From Solibacillus isronensis (GTDB lineage Bacteria > Bacillota > Bacilli > Bacillales_A > Planococcaceae): a DNA stretch of 64,000 bases. How positions within the stretch are numbered: position 1 is the stretch's first letter; each line of letters opens with the position of its first letter. Where the stretch lies: assembly GCF_900168685.1 (NCBI RefSeq), contig NZ_FVZN01000013.1, positions 1 to 64,000 on the forward strand, written 5' to 3'. A program made the translations under genes and the position numbers. Positions 8,587 through 17,772 of the stretch are shown here, piece after piece. The notes beneath the pieces were generated by a model. That model had not been told where the DNA came from and did no database searches. It saw nothing but the letters and a program-made list of their open reading frames with translations.

Positions 8587-9762
8587 ATGTCTATTTTTAA
8601 TAAAGTTCATGAGCGTCGCAGTTCCGCATCTGTAAAATGGGATATGATGAATGTCGTCTACAATTTGAAAGATACAACAGAATTACTGCCGATGTGGGTA
8701 GCAGATATGGACTTCCCTCCACCTGCAGCTTTAACAGAAGCGTTAAAAACTCGATTAGAGCATCCTATCTTCGGCTACACTTTTGCCGATGATGATGTAA
8801 AAAATTCGATTGTTCACTGGTATAATACTCGCCATCAATGGACGATTGATCTAAACACGATTATTTTCCAGCCTGGTGTTGTCCCGGCAATCGCAACCGT
8901 TATCGAAACCTTTACAGAGGCTGGCGATAAAATCGGAATGTCCACACCGGCGTATCCTCCATTCACAAATGTACCTGCTGCTCAGCAACGTGAAGTCGTG
9001 ACATGTGAATTAACCGAACAAGATGGTCATTATACGATGGATTTTGATAAGCTTGAAGAAATATTCCGCTCCGGTATTAAACTGTTTGTTTTATGTAATC
9101 CACATAACCCTATCGGTATTGTATGGAGCCCTGAAGAATTGGAACAACTGGTTGCATTATGTATTCAATATGATGTGTATCTATTATCCGATGAAATCCA
9201 TGCTGATATTTCAATTCTAAAATCGTATACACCAGTCTTAACATTAGCGAATGCAAACGAAGCAAAAATTATCACATGTATTGCACCAACTAAAACTTTC
9301 AATATTGCCGGAATTCATGCTGCTATGATTGTTGCACCGGACAGAAAACTATATACGGCAATCGAGAAAAATACACAGGCGCACGGGAACTTAGGTTTAA
9401 ATACATTTGCTTCCACTGCTGTAAAAGCTGTCTATACAGATGGCGCACCTTGGTTGGACGAGCTTCTTAGTTATTTAAAAAACAATATGGAATATGTTGT
9501 GAAAGAATTGAACGCTATTGAAGGACTTAAAGTAGAGATTCCTGATGCAACGTATTTAATGTGGATTGACTACCACAAGACAGGGATTGAAGAAAAGGAA
9601 CTAATGGGACGCCTACTATCGGTAGGACAAGTTGCGTTAGATCCAGGGACAAAATACGGGGAAGCTGGAAGAGGCTTCTTACGTATAAATGTTGCTTGTC
9701 CATTTGAACTGTTGCAGGACGGGGTTGAACGCATTAAACGAACGATGGCTACATTCGAATAA
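8587..9762 (+). CDS. patB: MalY/PatB family C-S lyase (cystathionine beta-lyase type)
   Basis: A 391-residue fold-type I PLP enzyme. Landmarks are MWVADMDFP at the N-terminus, the PLP contacts NPHNP and SDEIHAD, and the Schiff-base lysine in APTKTFNIAG. PatB cleaves C-S bonds of cystathionine or cysteine conjugates, giving a thiol, pyruvate and ammonia. The ATG at 8587 has AAGAGGG just upstream. Transcribed divergently from yugE. Confidence 0.93.
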   Translation: MSIFNKVHERRSSASVKWDMMNVVYNLKDTTELLPMWVADMDFPPPAALTEALKTRLEHPIFGYTFADDDVKNSIVHWYNTRHQWTIDLNTIIFQPGVVPAIATVIETFTEAGDKIGMSTPAYPPFTNVPAAQQREVVTCELTEQDGHYTMDFDKLEEIFRSGIKLFVLCNPHNPIGIVWSPEELEQLVALCIQYDVYLLSDEIHADISILKSYTPVLTLANANEAKIITCIAPTKTFNIAGIHAAMIVAPDRKLYTAIEKNTQAHGNLGLNTFASTAVKAVYTDGAPWLDELLSYLKNNMEYVVKELNAIEGLKVEIPDATYLMWIDYHKTGIEEKELMGRLLSVGQVALDPGTKYGEAGRGFLRINVACPFELLQDGVERIKRTMATFE

Positions 9763-9769
9763 GCAAGCA

Positions 9770-9815
9770 AAAGGGGTAGCCCGGGATTAATAATTTCCGG
9801 ACTGCCCCTTCTTCT
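9770..9815. terminator. Terminator between convergent patB and the 78-residue gene
   Basis: AAGGGGTAGcCCGG / CCGGaCTgCCCCTT stem. The T-run is better on the minus strand (TTTTG), but both neighbours end here. Confidence 0.75.
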
Positions 9816-9839
9816 ATTACATCATTTTGATTATTGTTT

Positions 9840-10076
9840 TTATTGTTCTTCCTTAGCGTTTTCTTTAGTGATACGTGCATCACGTTCTTTTAATGCGCGT
9901 TCTTCTAAAATTTTAGCCTGTGCAGCCTGGCGAGCAGCGATGCGGCGGACGAACCGGAATGTAATAAAAACAATAATCAGTAGAATGGCGAATTCAATTG
10001 CAGCGGGAAGATACAATGACTTGTCTTCCGGGAAATATAAAAAGCCACCAGAGAAATTCATTAAATATTGGTTCAC
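9840..10076 (-). CDS. Small single-pass membrane protein, unknown function
   Basis: A 78-residue protein with one clear membrane helix (about residues 24-42, LPAAIEFAILLIIVFITFRFV), then a long charged helix rich in Ala, Arg, Glu and Lys that could form a coiled coil. Start GTG at 10074-10076; the nearest ribosome-like site, AAAGGA, is rather far upstream. It lies 22 nt after the cyclophilin gene and is probably cotranscribed with it. No family recognised. Confidence 0.7.
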   Translation of the reverse strand: MNQYLMNFSGGFLYFPEDKSLYLPAAIEFAILLIIVFITFRFVRRIAARQAAQAKILEERALKERDARITKENAKEEQ

Positions 10077-10098
10077 TTGCCCACACGTCCTTTAAAAA

Positions 10099-10686
10099 TT
10101 AGTCAATTACTGTGATTGACTCAATCTTAACATCTTCTTTAGGCTTATCGTGCATATTTCGGTCAACTTTAACAATATTGTCAACAACATCCATCCCTTC
10201 AACAACTTGGCCAAATACTGTATGCTTGCCGTCTAACCATGGTGTACCGCCGTTTTGTTTGTAAAACTCAACTTCTTCTTTTGACCAGCCGCGCACTTCC
10301 ATTTGTTTTAACATAGATACTTCAACTTGAGGTGCTTGAACGATGAAGAATTGAGAACCGTTCGTACCAGGACCTGCATTGGCCATTGATAATGCGCCAC
10401 GGATGTTCATTAGTTCAGGAACACACTCATCTTCGAATGTACCGCCCCAAATAGATTCGCCGCCCATACCAGTACCAGTTGGGTCGCCACCTTGTACCAT
10501 GAAGTTAGGAATTACACGGTGGAAAATAATACCGTTATAGTAACCTGATTTTGCATGACCTAAAAAGTTTTCAACTGTTTTTGGTGCGTGCTCCGGAAAT
10601 AATTTAATTTTGATTGAACCCATAGTTGTGTTCATTTCTACCATTACTTCACCTGGATTTAATTCTTTCGATAATTGTGGAAACAT
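10099..10686 (-). CDS. Cyclophilin-type peptidyl-prolyl cis-trans isomerase
   Basis: A 195-residue cytosolic cyclophilin. Core motifs are [36 protein letters not shown] and GKHTVFGQV. It is longer than B. subtilis PpiB (143) because of an insertion around [17 protein letters not shown], a form common in related Firmicutes. ATG at 10684-10686 with AAGGAGAG 7 nt upstream replaces a 30-residue longer frame. No signal peptide. Confidence 0.93.
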   Translation of the reverse strand: MFPQLSKELNPGEVMVEMNTTMGSIKIKLFPEHAPKTVENFLGHAKSGYYNGIIFHRVIPNFMVQGGDPTGTGMGGESIWGGTFEDECVPELMNIRGALSMANAGPGTNGSQFFIVQAPQVEVSMLKQMEVRGWSKEEVEFYKQNGGTPWLDGKHTVFGQVVEGMDVVDNIVKVDRNMHDKPKEDVKIESITVID

Positions 10687-10874
10687 TTTTGTCTCTCCTT
10701 TAAATAAATTGTGGAATGGATGGGTATAGGTATAGAAACCAAACTTCCCCTTTAATACCAAGTCCAAGTTTACCATAACTCTAATATTTTAAGCCAATAA
10801 CTTGCGAAGAACTTCCTTCGTATTCCGAAATAAGTTATACTAAACTCTAAATTAAAAAGGAAGAAAGTGATATT

Positions 10875-12095
10875 TTGAAAAAAAATATGAGACATAATTT
10901 CATCATCATTTTAATCGCAAACTTTATTGTTGCGGCTTCTGTTACGATGATTATGCCGTTTTTGTCTTTATATATCGATACACTCGGCGACTTTACAGAT
11001 AGTTATGTACAGACATGGGCAGGAATAATCTTTGCGGCAACATTTATTACTGCATTTTTAATGTCCCCGATTTGGGGGAGGATTGCTGACAAATACGGGT
11101 ACAAGCCTATCATGATCATCAACTGCTTCGGCGTTGGGTTAAGTATTTTTTTAATGGGCTACGTTCAAAATGTCGAGCAGTTCTTTTTACTGAGGCTTGC
11201 GATGGGTGTTGTAACGGGCTTTATCCCTACTTCCATTGCGTTCATTAGTAAGCATACTCCGAAAGAAGTGGCCGGGAAAACGCTCGGGACATTGCAGATG
11301 GGCAGTGTTGGCGGAACATTATTCGGTCCTGTATTAGGAGGCTTAATGGCAGATACTTTCGGGTTTAAGTACACTTTTATCATTACAGCAGTCACAATTA
11401 CAATTGCGGCAATTATTATTATTTTCGGCATTCATGAACCGACCATTATCCGTAAAGTCAAAAATGCTATTTATTCAAGAAAAAATGTAATTTGGGCTAT
11501 TTTCCATCATCGCCTTATATTAAATGTCATGTTCGTAACTTCACTCATTCAGATCGGGAACTTTAGTATTCAGCCATTGCTGTCCCTTTACGTATCTGAA
11601 CTTACCCCTTCTCAGGAAGTAGCCATGCTCGCCGGCATTACCTTTAGTGCTGCCGGGCTCGGGAATATATGTTTCGCAAGATTTTGGGGGAAATTGGCTG
11701 ACCATTATGGATATGAAAGAATTTTATCGTACTTGTTAATCCTTGCCGTCATTTTCATCATTCCACAGGCATTCGTTACAGAGTTATGGCAGCTTATCAT
11801 ACTACGATTCTTATTTGGTATTATATCCGGCGGTCTCATTCCGATTACGTCCGCACTAATTCGCCGTGAAGCACCGATTGAAGTGCAAGGCGAAATTATG
11901 GGTTACAACCAGAGTTTCCGTTTCCTTGGCAATATTATCGGACCGGTATTAGGAGGGATTGTAGCAAGCTTTGGCGGAATTCATTCCGTATTTTATACGA
12001 CCGGCCTATTATTTTTAATCGGCTTTGTCATTATGTCCTTTTTGAAAAAGCTTCCGAATCAGTACATGGACGAGATGTTGAAAAAACATGCTTAA
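10875..12095 (+). CDS. MFS multidrug-type efflux transporter (YuxJ-like)
   Basis: A 406-residue 12-helix major facilitator. Motif A (GRIADKYGYKP) lies in loop 2-3 and again in the second half (GKLADHYGYER). The closest recognisable relatives are the YuxJ/MdtG drug-efflux group. The start is TTG at 10875 with a GAAAGTGAT ribosome site. In B. subtilis yuxJ also precedes pbpD, matching the next gene. Substrate unknown. Confidence 0.9.
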   Translation: MKKNMRHNFIIILIANFIVAASVTMIMPFLSLYIDTLGDFTDSYVQTWAGIIFAATFITAFLMSPIWGRIADKYGYKPIMIINCFGVGLSIFLMGYVQNVEQFFLLRLAMGVVTGFIPTSIAFISKHTPKEVAGKTLGTLQMGSVGGTLFGPVLGGLMADTFGFKYTFIITAVTITIAAIIIIFGIHEPTIIRKVKNAIYSRKNVIWAIFHHRLILNVMFVTSLIQIGNFSIQPLLSLYVSELTPSQEVAMLAGITFSAAGLGNICFARFWGKLADHYGYERILSYLLILAVIFIIPQAFVTELWQLIILRFLFGIISGGLIPITSALIRREAPIEVQGEIMGYNQSFRFLGNIIGPVLGGIVASFGGIHSVFYTTGLLFLIGFVIMSFLKKLPNQYMDEMLKKHA

Positions 12096-12122
12096 ATGTT
12101 CAATGTATATATGGTATCCTTT

Positions 12123-12175
12123 AAAAAACAACAAGTGATTACGCTTAATACGTTTTCATTTTGTTGTTTTTTGTT
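12123..12175 (+). terminator. Probable terminator of the YuxJ-like gene
   Basis: AAAACAACAA / TTGTTGTTTT stem with a 26 nt loop followed by TTGTTTG. The long loop and imperfect T-tract lower certainty. Confidence 0.6.
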
Positions 12176-12217
12176 TGGACAATTATAATGAATATCCTAT
12201 TTGGGGGCCAATTATCC

Positions 12218-14068
12218 ATGAAACAACTTTTCGGCTACATTGTCATTTTATGTAGCATTCCTTTACTTCTTCTAATCGGGAATGGGGCTTGGAAAGAAAT
12301 TGCGAAAGCGGAGCAGTATGAACAGCTAATCAAGAAATCGATCGAGCTCCCTGAAGTAACTTCCACATCGCCCATTACTTTATATGATGCAAACAGCAAA
12401 ATTTTCAGTGAAGAATATACTGAATGGTCACAGCCACTTTCGCTGGATGAGGTCCCTGAAATTGCAAAACAGCTATTTATATACAGTGAAGATGAAAGTT
12501 TTTATGAACATATCGGTTTTGATGTGAGTGCAATTGCCCGCGCGCTCATCACAAATAAATCGGAGCAGTCCATAAGGCAGGGCGGTTCTACCATTACACA
12601 ACAGCTTGTCCGTATGCGGTATTTAACAACGGACAAAACATATGAACGGAAATTGATGGAGCTTTTTTATGCCTATGAAATCGAGAAATCCTTTTCAAAA
12701 GACGAAATTTTTGAGATGTATTTAAATGAAATGTATTTCAGCAATCAAGTATATGGAATCGGAGCTGCGGCAACTTATTATTTCAATCGGCCGTTATCAA
12801 AACTTTCCATTCCTGAAATCGCTTTTATATCGGCTATCCCGAACAATCCCTCATTATATGATCCGGTCGTGCACTTCGAAAATACAAAAAGCAGGCAGGA
12901 ACGGTTAATCGATAAGCTGACAGAGCATGGGGTTCTTACAGCTGATGAAGCAAAAACGTATAAAAAAGAACCGATTCAATTAACTATTAAACAAAAAGCA
13001 CAGCAGTATCCGAGCTACAGTACATTCGTTTTACAGGAGCTGAAATGGCTCATTGCCGAACAAACGGGTTACCGAGAAAAGATTGACAATACACCTGATA
13101 AAATGGAAAAGGAATTTCTACAATTAGAGCTGAAGAAAAAAACGGACGCAATTTTACGTCAAGGTGTTCATGTATATACTGCACTGCAACCTGAAAAACA
13201 GCGACAGGATGAAGAGGCCATCAACCGGATTTTGCCGAATTCCGATTTACAGGCAAGTGCAACGATTATTGATAATGAAACACGTGAAGTGATCAGTATT
13301 TTTGGCGGGAAGGATTATAGAAAGCACGATTTGCACCGTGCATTCCAATCTCCAAGACAGCCGGGTTCTGCATTTAAACCGATCAGTGTATTTGCACCTT
13401 ACTTTGAAGAAACCTCCGCAACACCATATTCCATTGTAAACGGCGGTCCGTACTGTGTCGGGAATTTCTGTCCAGAAAACTATGGTCGCATTTGGTACAA
13501 CAATATTACCGTGGAAACAGCTTTCAAAAACAGTGTTAATACCAGTGCTTTACGATTGTTTAATGCCATCGGGGTTGATACAGCATTTCAGTATATTAAC
13601 CGGTTCAGTTTTGATTCGATCATAGAAAAAGACCGTACATTTGCTGCAGCATTGGGCGGGTTAACATACGGTGTGACTTCACTGGAAATGGCCGATGCAT
13701 ACTCCAGCTTTATCGACGGCTATTATGTACCTGTTCACAGCATACGTAAAGTAACGGACTTAACAGGAGAAACGATTTTTAGCTGGCCGCATAAACGTGA
13801 GGAAATATGGTCTGCATCGACAGCGAAAACGATGCGCAGCCTTTTGAATGAAACGGTGGCTACCGGAACAGGGAGAGGTCTTTATAGCTCATCCGGCTAT
13901 ATCGGAGCCAAAACCGGAACGACGAATGAATTTAAAGATTATTGGGTTGCCGGATTGACAAATGACTATACGGCAGCTGTCTGGATCGGCTATGATCAGC
14001 CCCGTTCAATGGAAGCAATCGAACGCGCAAAAATTCATTTTTCTATATTCAATGCAATAACAGAATAA
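12218..14068 (+). CDS. pbpD: Class A penicillin-binding protein (PbpD-like)
   Basis: A 616-residue bifunctional peptidoglycan synthase. One membrane anchor (residues 5-22) is followed by a GT51 glycosyltransferase domain (about 55-230; catalytic Glu in SEDESFYEHIGFD, then GGSTITQQL and EMYLNEMYF). The transpeptidase domain has SxxK in PGSAFKP, SxN in NSVN and KTG in GAKTGTTNEF. ATG at 12218 with TGGGGG upstream is preferred to an earlier TTG. Length and order after yuxJ fit B. subtilis PBP4 (624 residues). Confidence 0.92.
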   Translation: MKQLFGYIVILCSIPLLLLIGNGAWKEIAKAEQYEQLIKKSIELPEVTSTSPITLYDANSKIFSEEYTEWSQPLSLDEVPEIAKQLFIYSEDESFYEHIGFDVSAIARALITNKSEQSIRQGGSTITQQLVRMRYLTTDKTYERKLMELFYAYEIEKSFSKDEIFEMYLNEMYFSNQVYGIGAAATYYFNRPLSKLSIPEIAFISAIPNNPSLYDPVVHFENTKSRQERLIDKLTEHGVLTADEAKTYKKEPIQLTIKQKAQQYPSYSTFVLQELKWLIAEQTGYREKIDNTPDKMEKEFLQLELKKKTDAILRQGVHVYTALQPEKQRQDEEAINRILPNSDLQASATIIDNETREVISIFGGKDYRKHDLHRAFQSPRQPGSAFKPISVFAPYFEETSATPYSIVNGGPYCVGNFCPENYGRIWYNNITVETAFKNSVNTSALRLFNAIGVDTAFQYINRFSFDSIIEKDRTFAAALGGLTYGVTSLEMADAYSSFIDGYYVPVHSIRKVTDLTGETIFSWPHKREEIWSASTAKTMRSLLNETVATGTGRGLYSSSGYIGAKTGTTNEFKDYWVAGLTNDYTAAVWIGYDQPRSMEAIERAKIHFSIFNAITE

Positions 14069-14128
14069 AAAAGCTTGTTAGTTTTAAAGAGCGCACCTCC
14101 CCCGCTAAAATCCTAACAAGCTTTTTTT
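14067..14128. terminator. Bidirectional terminator
   Basis: AAAAAAGCTTGTTAG / CTAACAAGCTTTTTTT arms around a 31 nt loop, between the convergent pbpD and YufK-like genes. Confidence 0.8.
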
Positions 14129-14131
14129 ATA

Positions 14132-14692
14132 CTATGCGAACGGCAAGCTCGCAAGAATTCCGTTGTACAGCTTAATAACGGCATAGACGACGAGAGCCAA
14201 TAATAGAAACCAGGTAAGCACTTCATAAAAGATTAATCCGATCACACCTGGAATGGACATATACTGACTCTTCTTATAAACGTTGTAAATAAAATAACAA
14301 AAAATCGTGAACATAAAAATGCCGACTAAAATCGGTAAGGATTGACTCCCAATTACCGAAGCAAATGCTCCAAAAAAGAAGATGACATATCCACCGCGTG
14401 CAGCATGAATCGTTTGCCCTTCTTTATCTTTTGAGAAGAACAGCATTCCAAGCTCATGTATCGTTTCCCCGATCAGCTTCAATGCTGAAAAAATCATGAA
14501 AAATAGTAGCACAAATACAATCAGTAATACGAAACGCAGCTCCAAATCCGATAAAAACTCACGCATTCCTTTATAGATACCGATTGCATGAAGTAGTTGT
14601 AACGATTCTGATATGGCTAACATACTGAATGAAAAACTGAATAATATAATTGTAATGAATGGTAAGTAGCCATACAAATATGGATTTTTCAT
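14132..14692 (-). CDS. Integral membrane protein, YufK-like (DUF5366)
   Basis: A 186-residue protein with five to six membrane helices. Length and the start (KNPYLYGYLPFITIILFSFSF) resemble the YufK/DUF5366 family of Bacilli, whose function is unknown. The ATG at 14690-14692 follows a gagggAACG ribosome site. Family placement is from memory and moderately sure; that it is a real membrane-protein gene is clear. Confidence 0.75.
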   Translation of the reverse strand: MKNPYLYGYLPFITIILFSFSFSMLAISESLQLLHAIGIYKGMREFLSDLELRFVLLIVFVLLFFMIFSALKLIGETIHELGMLFFSKDKEGQTIHAARGGYVIFFFGAFASVIGSQSLPILVGIFMFTIFCYFIYNVYKKSQYMSIPGVIGLIFYEVLTWFLLLALVVYAVIKLYNGILASLPFA

Positions 14693-14786
14693 AATTTCGT
14701 TCCCTCAAAACTCGTAATATTCTTTTTCCCATCATAGCTAACATTGAGGGGACGAGCAAGCCTCTCCTTATCTACTTACCGCATTC

Positions 14787-14990
14787 TTACCAGTAGCGTC
14801 TCGGATAGCGCGGATAGCGCTGATAATAAGGTGGATAGTAGTAATTAGGCGGATATGGTTGATAATACGGCGGATATGGTCCGTAACGATTATTCAATGA
14901 ACCTCCTAAAAAACCTCCTAAAAAGCTCCCTAAAAAAGGAACCCCAAATGGATACCCGAATCCAAAACCTGGATTATAGCGATTAACCAT
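14787..14990 (-). CDS. Small Gly/Pro/Tyr-rich low-complexity protein
   Basis: 67 residues. The N-terminal half is Gly/Phe-rich (FGFGYPFGVPFLGSFLGGFL); the C-terminal half is a run of Tyr-Pro units (PPYYQPYPPNYYYPPYY) ending RRYW. Such composition is seen in spore-coat and surface-associated proteins of Bacillales, but no family is recognised. A very strong GGGAGGAGG site precedes two candidate ATGs: 14990 (8 nt from AGGAGG, chosen) and 14996. Confidence 0.7.
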   Translation of the reverse strand: MVNRYNPGFGFGYPFGVPFLGSFLGGFLGGSLNNRYGPYPPYYQPYPPNYYYPPYYQRYPRYPRRYW

Positions 14991-15057
14991 GTTCATGTCC
15001 TCCTCCCTTATGAATAGTGTATTCATAATTATGAGAGCCGCTAGTCACCCGCCTAAA

Positions 15058-15097
15058 AGAAAAAGATGCCTTGCAAGTTTTTTATTGCAAAGCATCC
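15058..15097 (-). terminator. Terminator of pepA
   Basis: GATGCTTTGCAA / TTGCAAGGCATC stem on the minus strand followed by TTTTTCTTTT. Confidence 0.85.
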
Positions 15098-15108
15098 TGT
15101 CATGTTAA

Positions 15109-16608
15109 TTAGTTATCGCGTAATTCCACCAGGGTTGCCAAAGTACGCACCATCGCACCTGTGCCGCCTTTTGGTCCTAATGCATGCGGTGCATCCGCAT
15201 CAGAAGTTCCTGCAATATCAAGGTGAACCCAAGGAGTACCTTCTGCAAACTCTCCAACGAAGCCGCCGCCGAAAATCATATGGCCGTCACGCCCCGGAGA
15301 ATTGTTTAAATCCGCCACTTCCGATTTACGGATACGCTTTTTATCGCTTTCCGTTAATGGTAAGCGCCATACGAACTCACCTGTTTCAAGTGCCGCGCCC
15401 ATAAACTCTTCGAAAAATTCTTCGTTATTTGTTAAAGCACCTGTTTTATCTTTGCCTAATGCAACGATTACTCCGCCCGTTAATGTCGCTACATCAATTA
15501 AATAGTTGGCACCTTGCTGTTTCGCATATGTCATAGCATCTGCCAATACTAAACGGCCTTCAGCATCTGTATTTAATACTTCAACCGTTTTGCCGTTGTA
15601 CATAGTAATAACATCATCCGGCTTAAATGCATCCCCTGATACCATATTGTCTGTAGAACCGATTACGGCAACGACATTTTGTTTCGGGCGTGTTTCACCG
15701 ATAATGCGCATTGCACCAAGAACAGCGGCTGCACCACCCATATCACCTTTCATGCCGACCATGCCTTCACGCGGTTTTAATGAGTAGCCGCCCGTATCGT
15801 ATGTTACACCTTTTCCGACAAAGCCGATCACATCTTCCCATTCCGGTTTCCCTTTATATTTCAATGTAATTAGACGAGGCTCTTCTACAGAACCTTTATT
15901 CACAGATAAAATACCGCCCATACCCAGTTCTTCCATTTGGGCTTTGTTTAAAATCTCAACCTCTAAACCATAAATATTGGCAAGTTCTGTAGCATAATCT
16001 GCCAAATCACTTGCTGTCAGTAAATTAGGAGGCAAGTTGATTAATGTACGCGCTTCATTTACCGCATCCGCATAAATTTTCCCTACTTCGAAATTACCGA
16101 TCACATCTTCCATATTCGCTTCTGTAACAAATTGAATTTGATCAAAATACGTTTTCGGCTCATTTGAAGTCGTTTTATAATTTTGTACTGAATAATAGCC
16201 TAGATTTAAACCTTCTCCAGCTAAATACGCAACTTCCGCTTCCTCCAGCTGATCTGTTGTAAACGATTCTACCCAAACTGCCGCGTCGCTTACTTTTGAT
16301 GCCTTCAGTTCTTTACCAACTGCTGCAAATACTTCACGTAATTCGTTTGCTGTTATATTTTTACGTTCACCGAGACCAACAAAGTAAATACGTTTAAGTG
16401 ATGAGTGGCTGCCTGAATACGGTAATTTTGTAATTTTTTTTGTGTCTGATGAAATTTCACCTGCATGTAGCCATGTATCAATGATATCTCCATAAAATTC
16501 ACTGAACGCCGACCAGTTTTTCATTTGTTCACGATGTTTTTGTACTCCGATAATCAATGTTTCAGAAGTTTGTGTTTCAAACGTTTTTGCTGTTGATTCA
16601 ATATTCAT
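15109..16608 (-). CDS. pepA: Leucyl aminopeptidase (M17 family)
   Basis: A 499-residue cytosolic hexameric aminopeptidase with two metals. The C-terminal catalytic domain has KGVTYDTGGYSLKP, GDMGGAA and the M17 signature NTDAEGRLVLADAM. The N-terminal macro-like domain spans about residues 1-165. ATG at 16606-16608 follows AGGAGG by 9 nt and replaces a longer frame. Equivalent to B. subtilis YuiE, next to yuiD as here. Confidence 0.94.
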   Translation of the reverse strand: MNIESTAKTFETQTSETLIIGVQKHREQMKNWSAFSEFYGDIIDTWLHAGEISSDTKKITKLPYSGSHSSLKRIYFVGLGERKNITANELREVFAAVGKELKASKVSDAAVWVESFTTDQLEEAEVAYLAGEGLNLGYYSVQNYKTTSNEPKTYFDQIQFVTEANMEDVIGNFEVGKIYADAVNEARTLINLPPNLLTASDLADYATELANIYGLEVEILNKAQMEELGMGGILSVNKGSVEEPRLITLKYKGKPEWEDVIGFVGKGVTYDTGGYSLKPREGMVGMKGDMGGAAAVLGAMRIIGETRPKQNVVAVIGSTDNMVSGDAFKPDDVITMYNGKTVEVLNTDAEGRLVLADAMTYAKQQGANYLIDVATLTGGVIVALGKDKTGALTNNEEFFEEFMGAALETGEFVWRLPLTESDKKRIRKSEVADLNNSPGRDGHMIFGGGFVGEFAEGTPWVHLDIAGTSDADAPHALGPKGGTGAMVRTLATLVELRDN

Positions 16609-16764
16609 AGTTAAAAACCTCCTAATGTATAGTTTCATTATATACAATTTTTTTAATTCGGGTAACGAAACATCCAATAATTTTTATTTTTCTGCAAGTT
16701 TAAATTCAAACGATTATAGGGAAAATGATATAATTATAGCAATGAGGAGAAAGTAGGTGTAATT

Positions 16765-17244
16765 ATCGAACTTCTACAAAATACGCCGCTTTGGCTTGGG
16801 GTTTTTGCGATTGTTTTTGCGCAAATTTTAAAAGTACCGATTCATTTTATCGTAACGAAAAAAGTGGATTGGAGCTTACTGACATCTACCGGCGGAATGC
16901 CAAGTTCCCATTCTGCAGCTGTAACAAGTGTTGCGACGGCGGTCGGTATCGAGACCGGATTTGATTCACCAACTTTTGCTGTTGCAGCGATGCTGGCCGG
17001 AATCGTCATGTACGATGCGAGCCATGTCCGCTTTCAGGCTGGACAACATGCGGCCGTTTTAAACGAACTTCGCCACGATCTCCGTTTGTTTTTTGATGAA
17101 ATTAAACGTTGGCCGGAAATGAATGAGCAAGAAAAAATAGAGGATTTAAAAACATTATTAGGTCACAAAAAAAGTGAAGTATTCATCGGGGGATTGGCAG
17201 GAATTGTTTTTGCGGCTTTATGGTACACCATTCAAGTGTTATAA
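16765..17244 (+). CDS. yuiD: Divergent PAP2 family membrane protein YuiD (DUF212)
   Basis: A DUF212/YuiD membrane protein with the phosphatase-like motif GGMPSSHSAAV and later GQHAAVLNELRHD. Similarity to YuiD and coding potential extend upstream of the first standard start (GTG 16864) through a whole first helix, beginning IELLQNTPLWLGVFAIVFAQ. At the expected initiation point the codon is ATC (16765) or ATT (16762), seven or four nt after GTAGG. Starting there gives about 159 residues, the YuiD length. Initiation on a non-standard codon, or a base error, is inferred; from GTG 16864 the protein would lose helix 1. Confidence 0.8.
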   Translation: MELLQNTPLWLGVFAIVFAQILKVPIHFIVTKKVDWSLLTSTGGMPSSHSAAVTSVATAVGIETGFDSPTFAVAAMLAGIVMYDASHVRFQAGQHAAVLNELRHDLRLFFDEIKRWPEMNEQEKIEDLKTLLGHKKSEVFIGGLAGIVFAALWYTIQVL

Positions 17245-17298
17245 AAAAAGGGGTATGTTAAAGGCTAAACCGGCTTTTAACATACCCCTTTCTTTTTC
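17244..17298. terminator. Bidirectional terminator
   Basis: AAAGGGGTATGTTAAA / TTTAACATACCCCTTT, a long stem between the convergent yuiD and yuiB genes. Confidence 0.93.
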
Positions 17299-17323
17299 GT
17301 TGCGGATACTCCGCTGAAGTAAA

Positions 17324-17650
17324 CTAAAACATGCGATATCCTGCTTTTCGCAGCGCAATCATAACAAAGCCCGATACGATTGCCCCGCCAAAACCACCTG
17401 ATAAGACAACAATATCAACAATCTGTAATGCTTGAATTTTATCGATTAAAGCCGGAAATGCTGTCCCTGCCTTAAAGAAATAATCCAAAAAGCTTACTTC
17501 ATCAATGATAAAAATAACGACAACCGGATAGACAATAGCCATTAACCATGTCATCCGCAATAACATATTCAATAAAAAGCCGATACCGAAAAACATGACA
17601 AAAAATAATACGACGGAAATGATTACTTGTACTAGCGAAACATCATTCAT
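17324..17650 (-). CDS. yuiB: YuiB-like membrane protein
   Basis: 108 residues, three hydrophobic segments. FFGIGFLLNMLLRMTW and the C-terminal LSGGFGGAIVSG..LRKAGYRMF match Bacillus YuiB. Function unknown. ATG with a weak GGGGG ribosome site. The promoter at 17680-17708 precedes it. Confidence 0.85.
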   Translation of the reverse strand: MNDVSLVQVIISVVLFFVMFFGIGFLLNMLLRMTWLMAIVYPVVVIFIIDEVSFLDYFFKAGTAFPALIDKIQALQIVDIVVLSGGFGGAIVSGFVMIALRKAGYRMF

Positions 17651-17679
17651 GTTATGTATACCCCCATTAATCTATCATA

Positions 17680-17708
17680 ATTTTACATGATATAACGGGT
17701 CCTTTCAA
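17680..17708 (-). promoter_or_regulatory. Sigma-A promoter of yuiB
   Basis: Minus-strand TTGAAA (17703-17708), 17 bp spacer, TAAAAT (17680-17685), about 30 bp before the yuiB start. Confidence 0.65.
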
Positions 17709-17772
17709 TTCAACATCCAAAATAACGTATAGAATACTAATATTGTCAGAAATCCTTCATAAAGTAAATTGT

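Noticed and set aside
14735-14775. Weak GAGG/CCTC hairpin between the YufK-like and Tyr/Pro-rich genes
   Set aside because: Four-base stem and no T-run; not a convincing terminator.
16864-17244. GTG 16864 as the start of yuiD
   Set aside because: It removes a membrane helix that is present in frame upstream and that is shared with YuiD.
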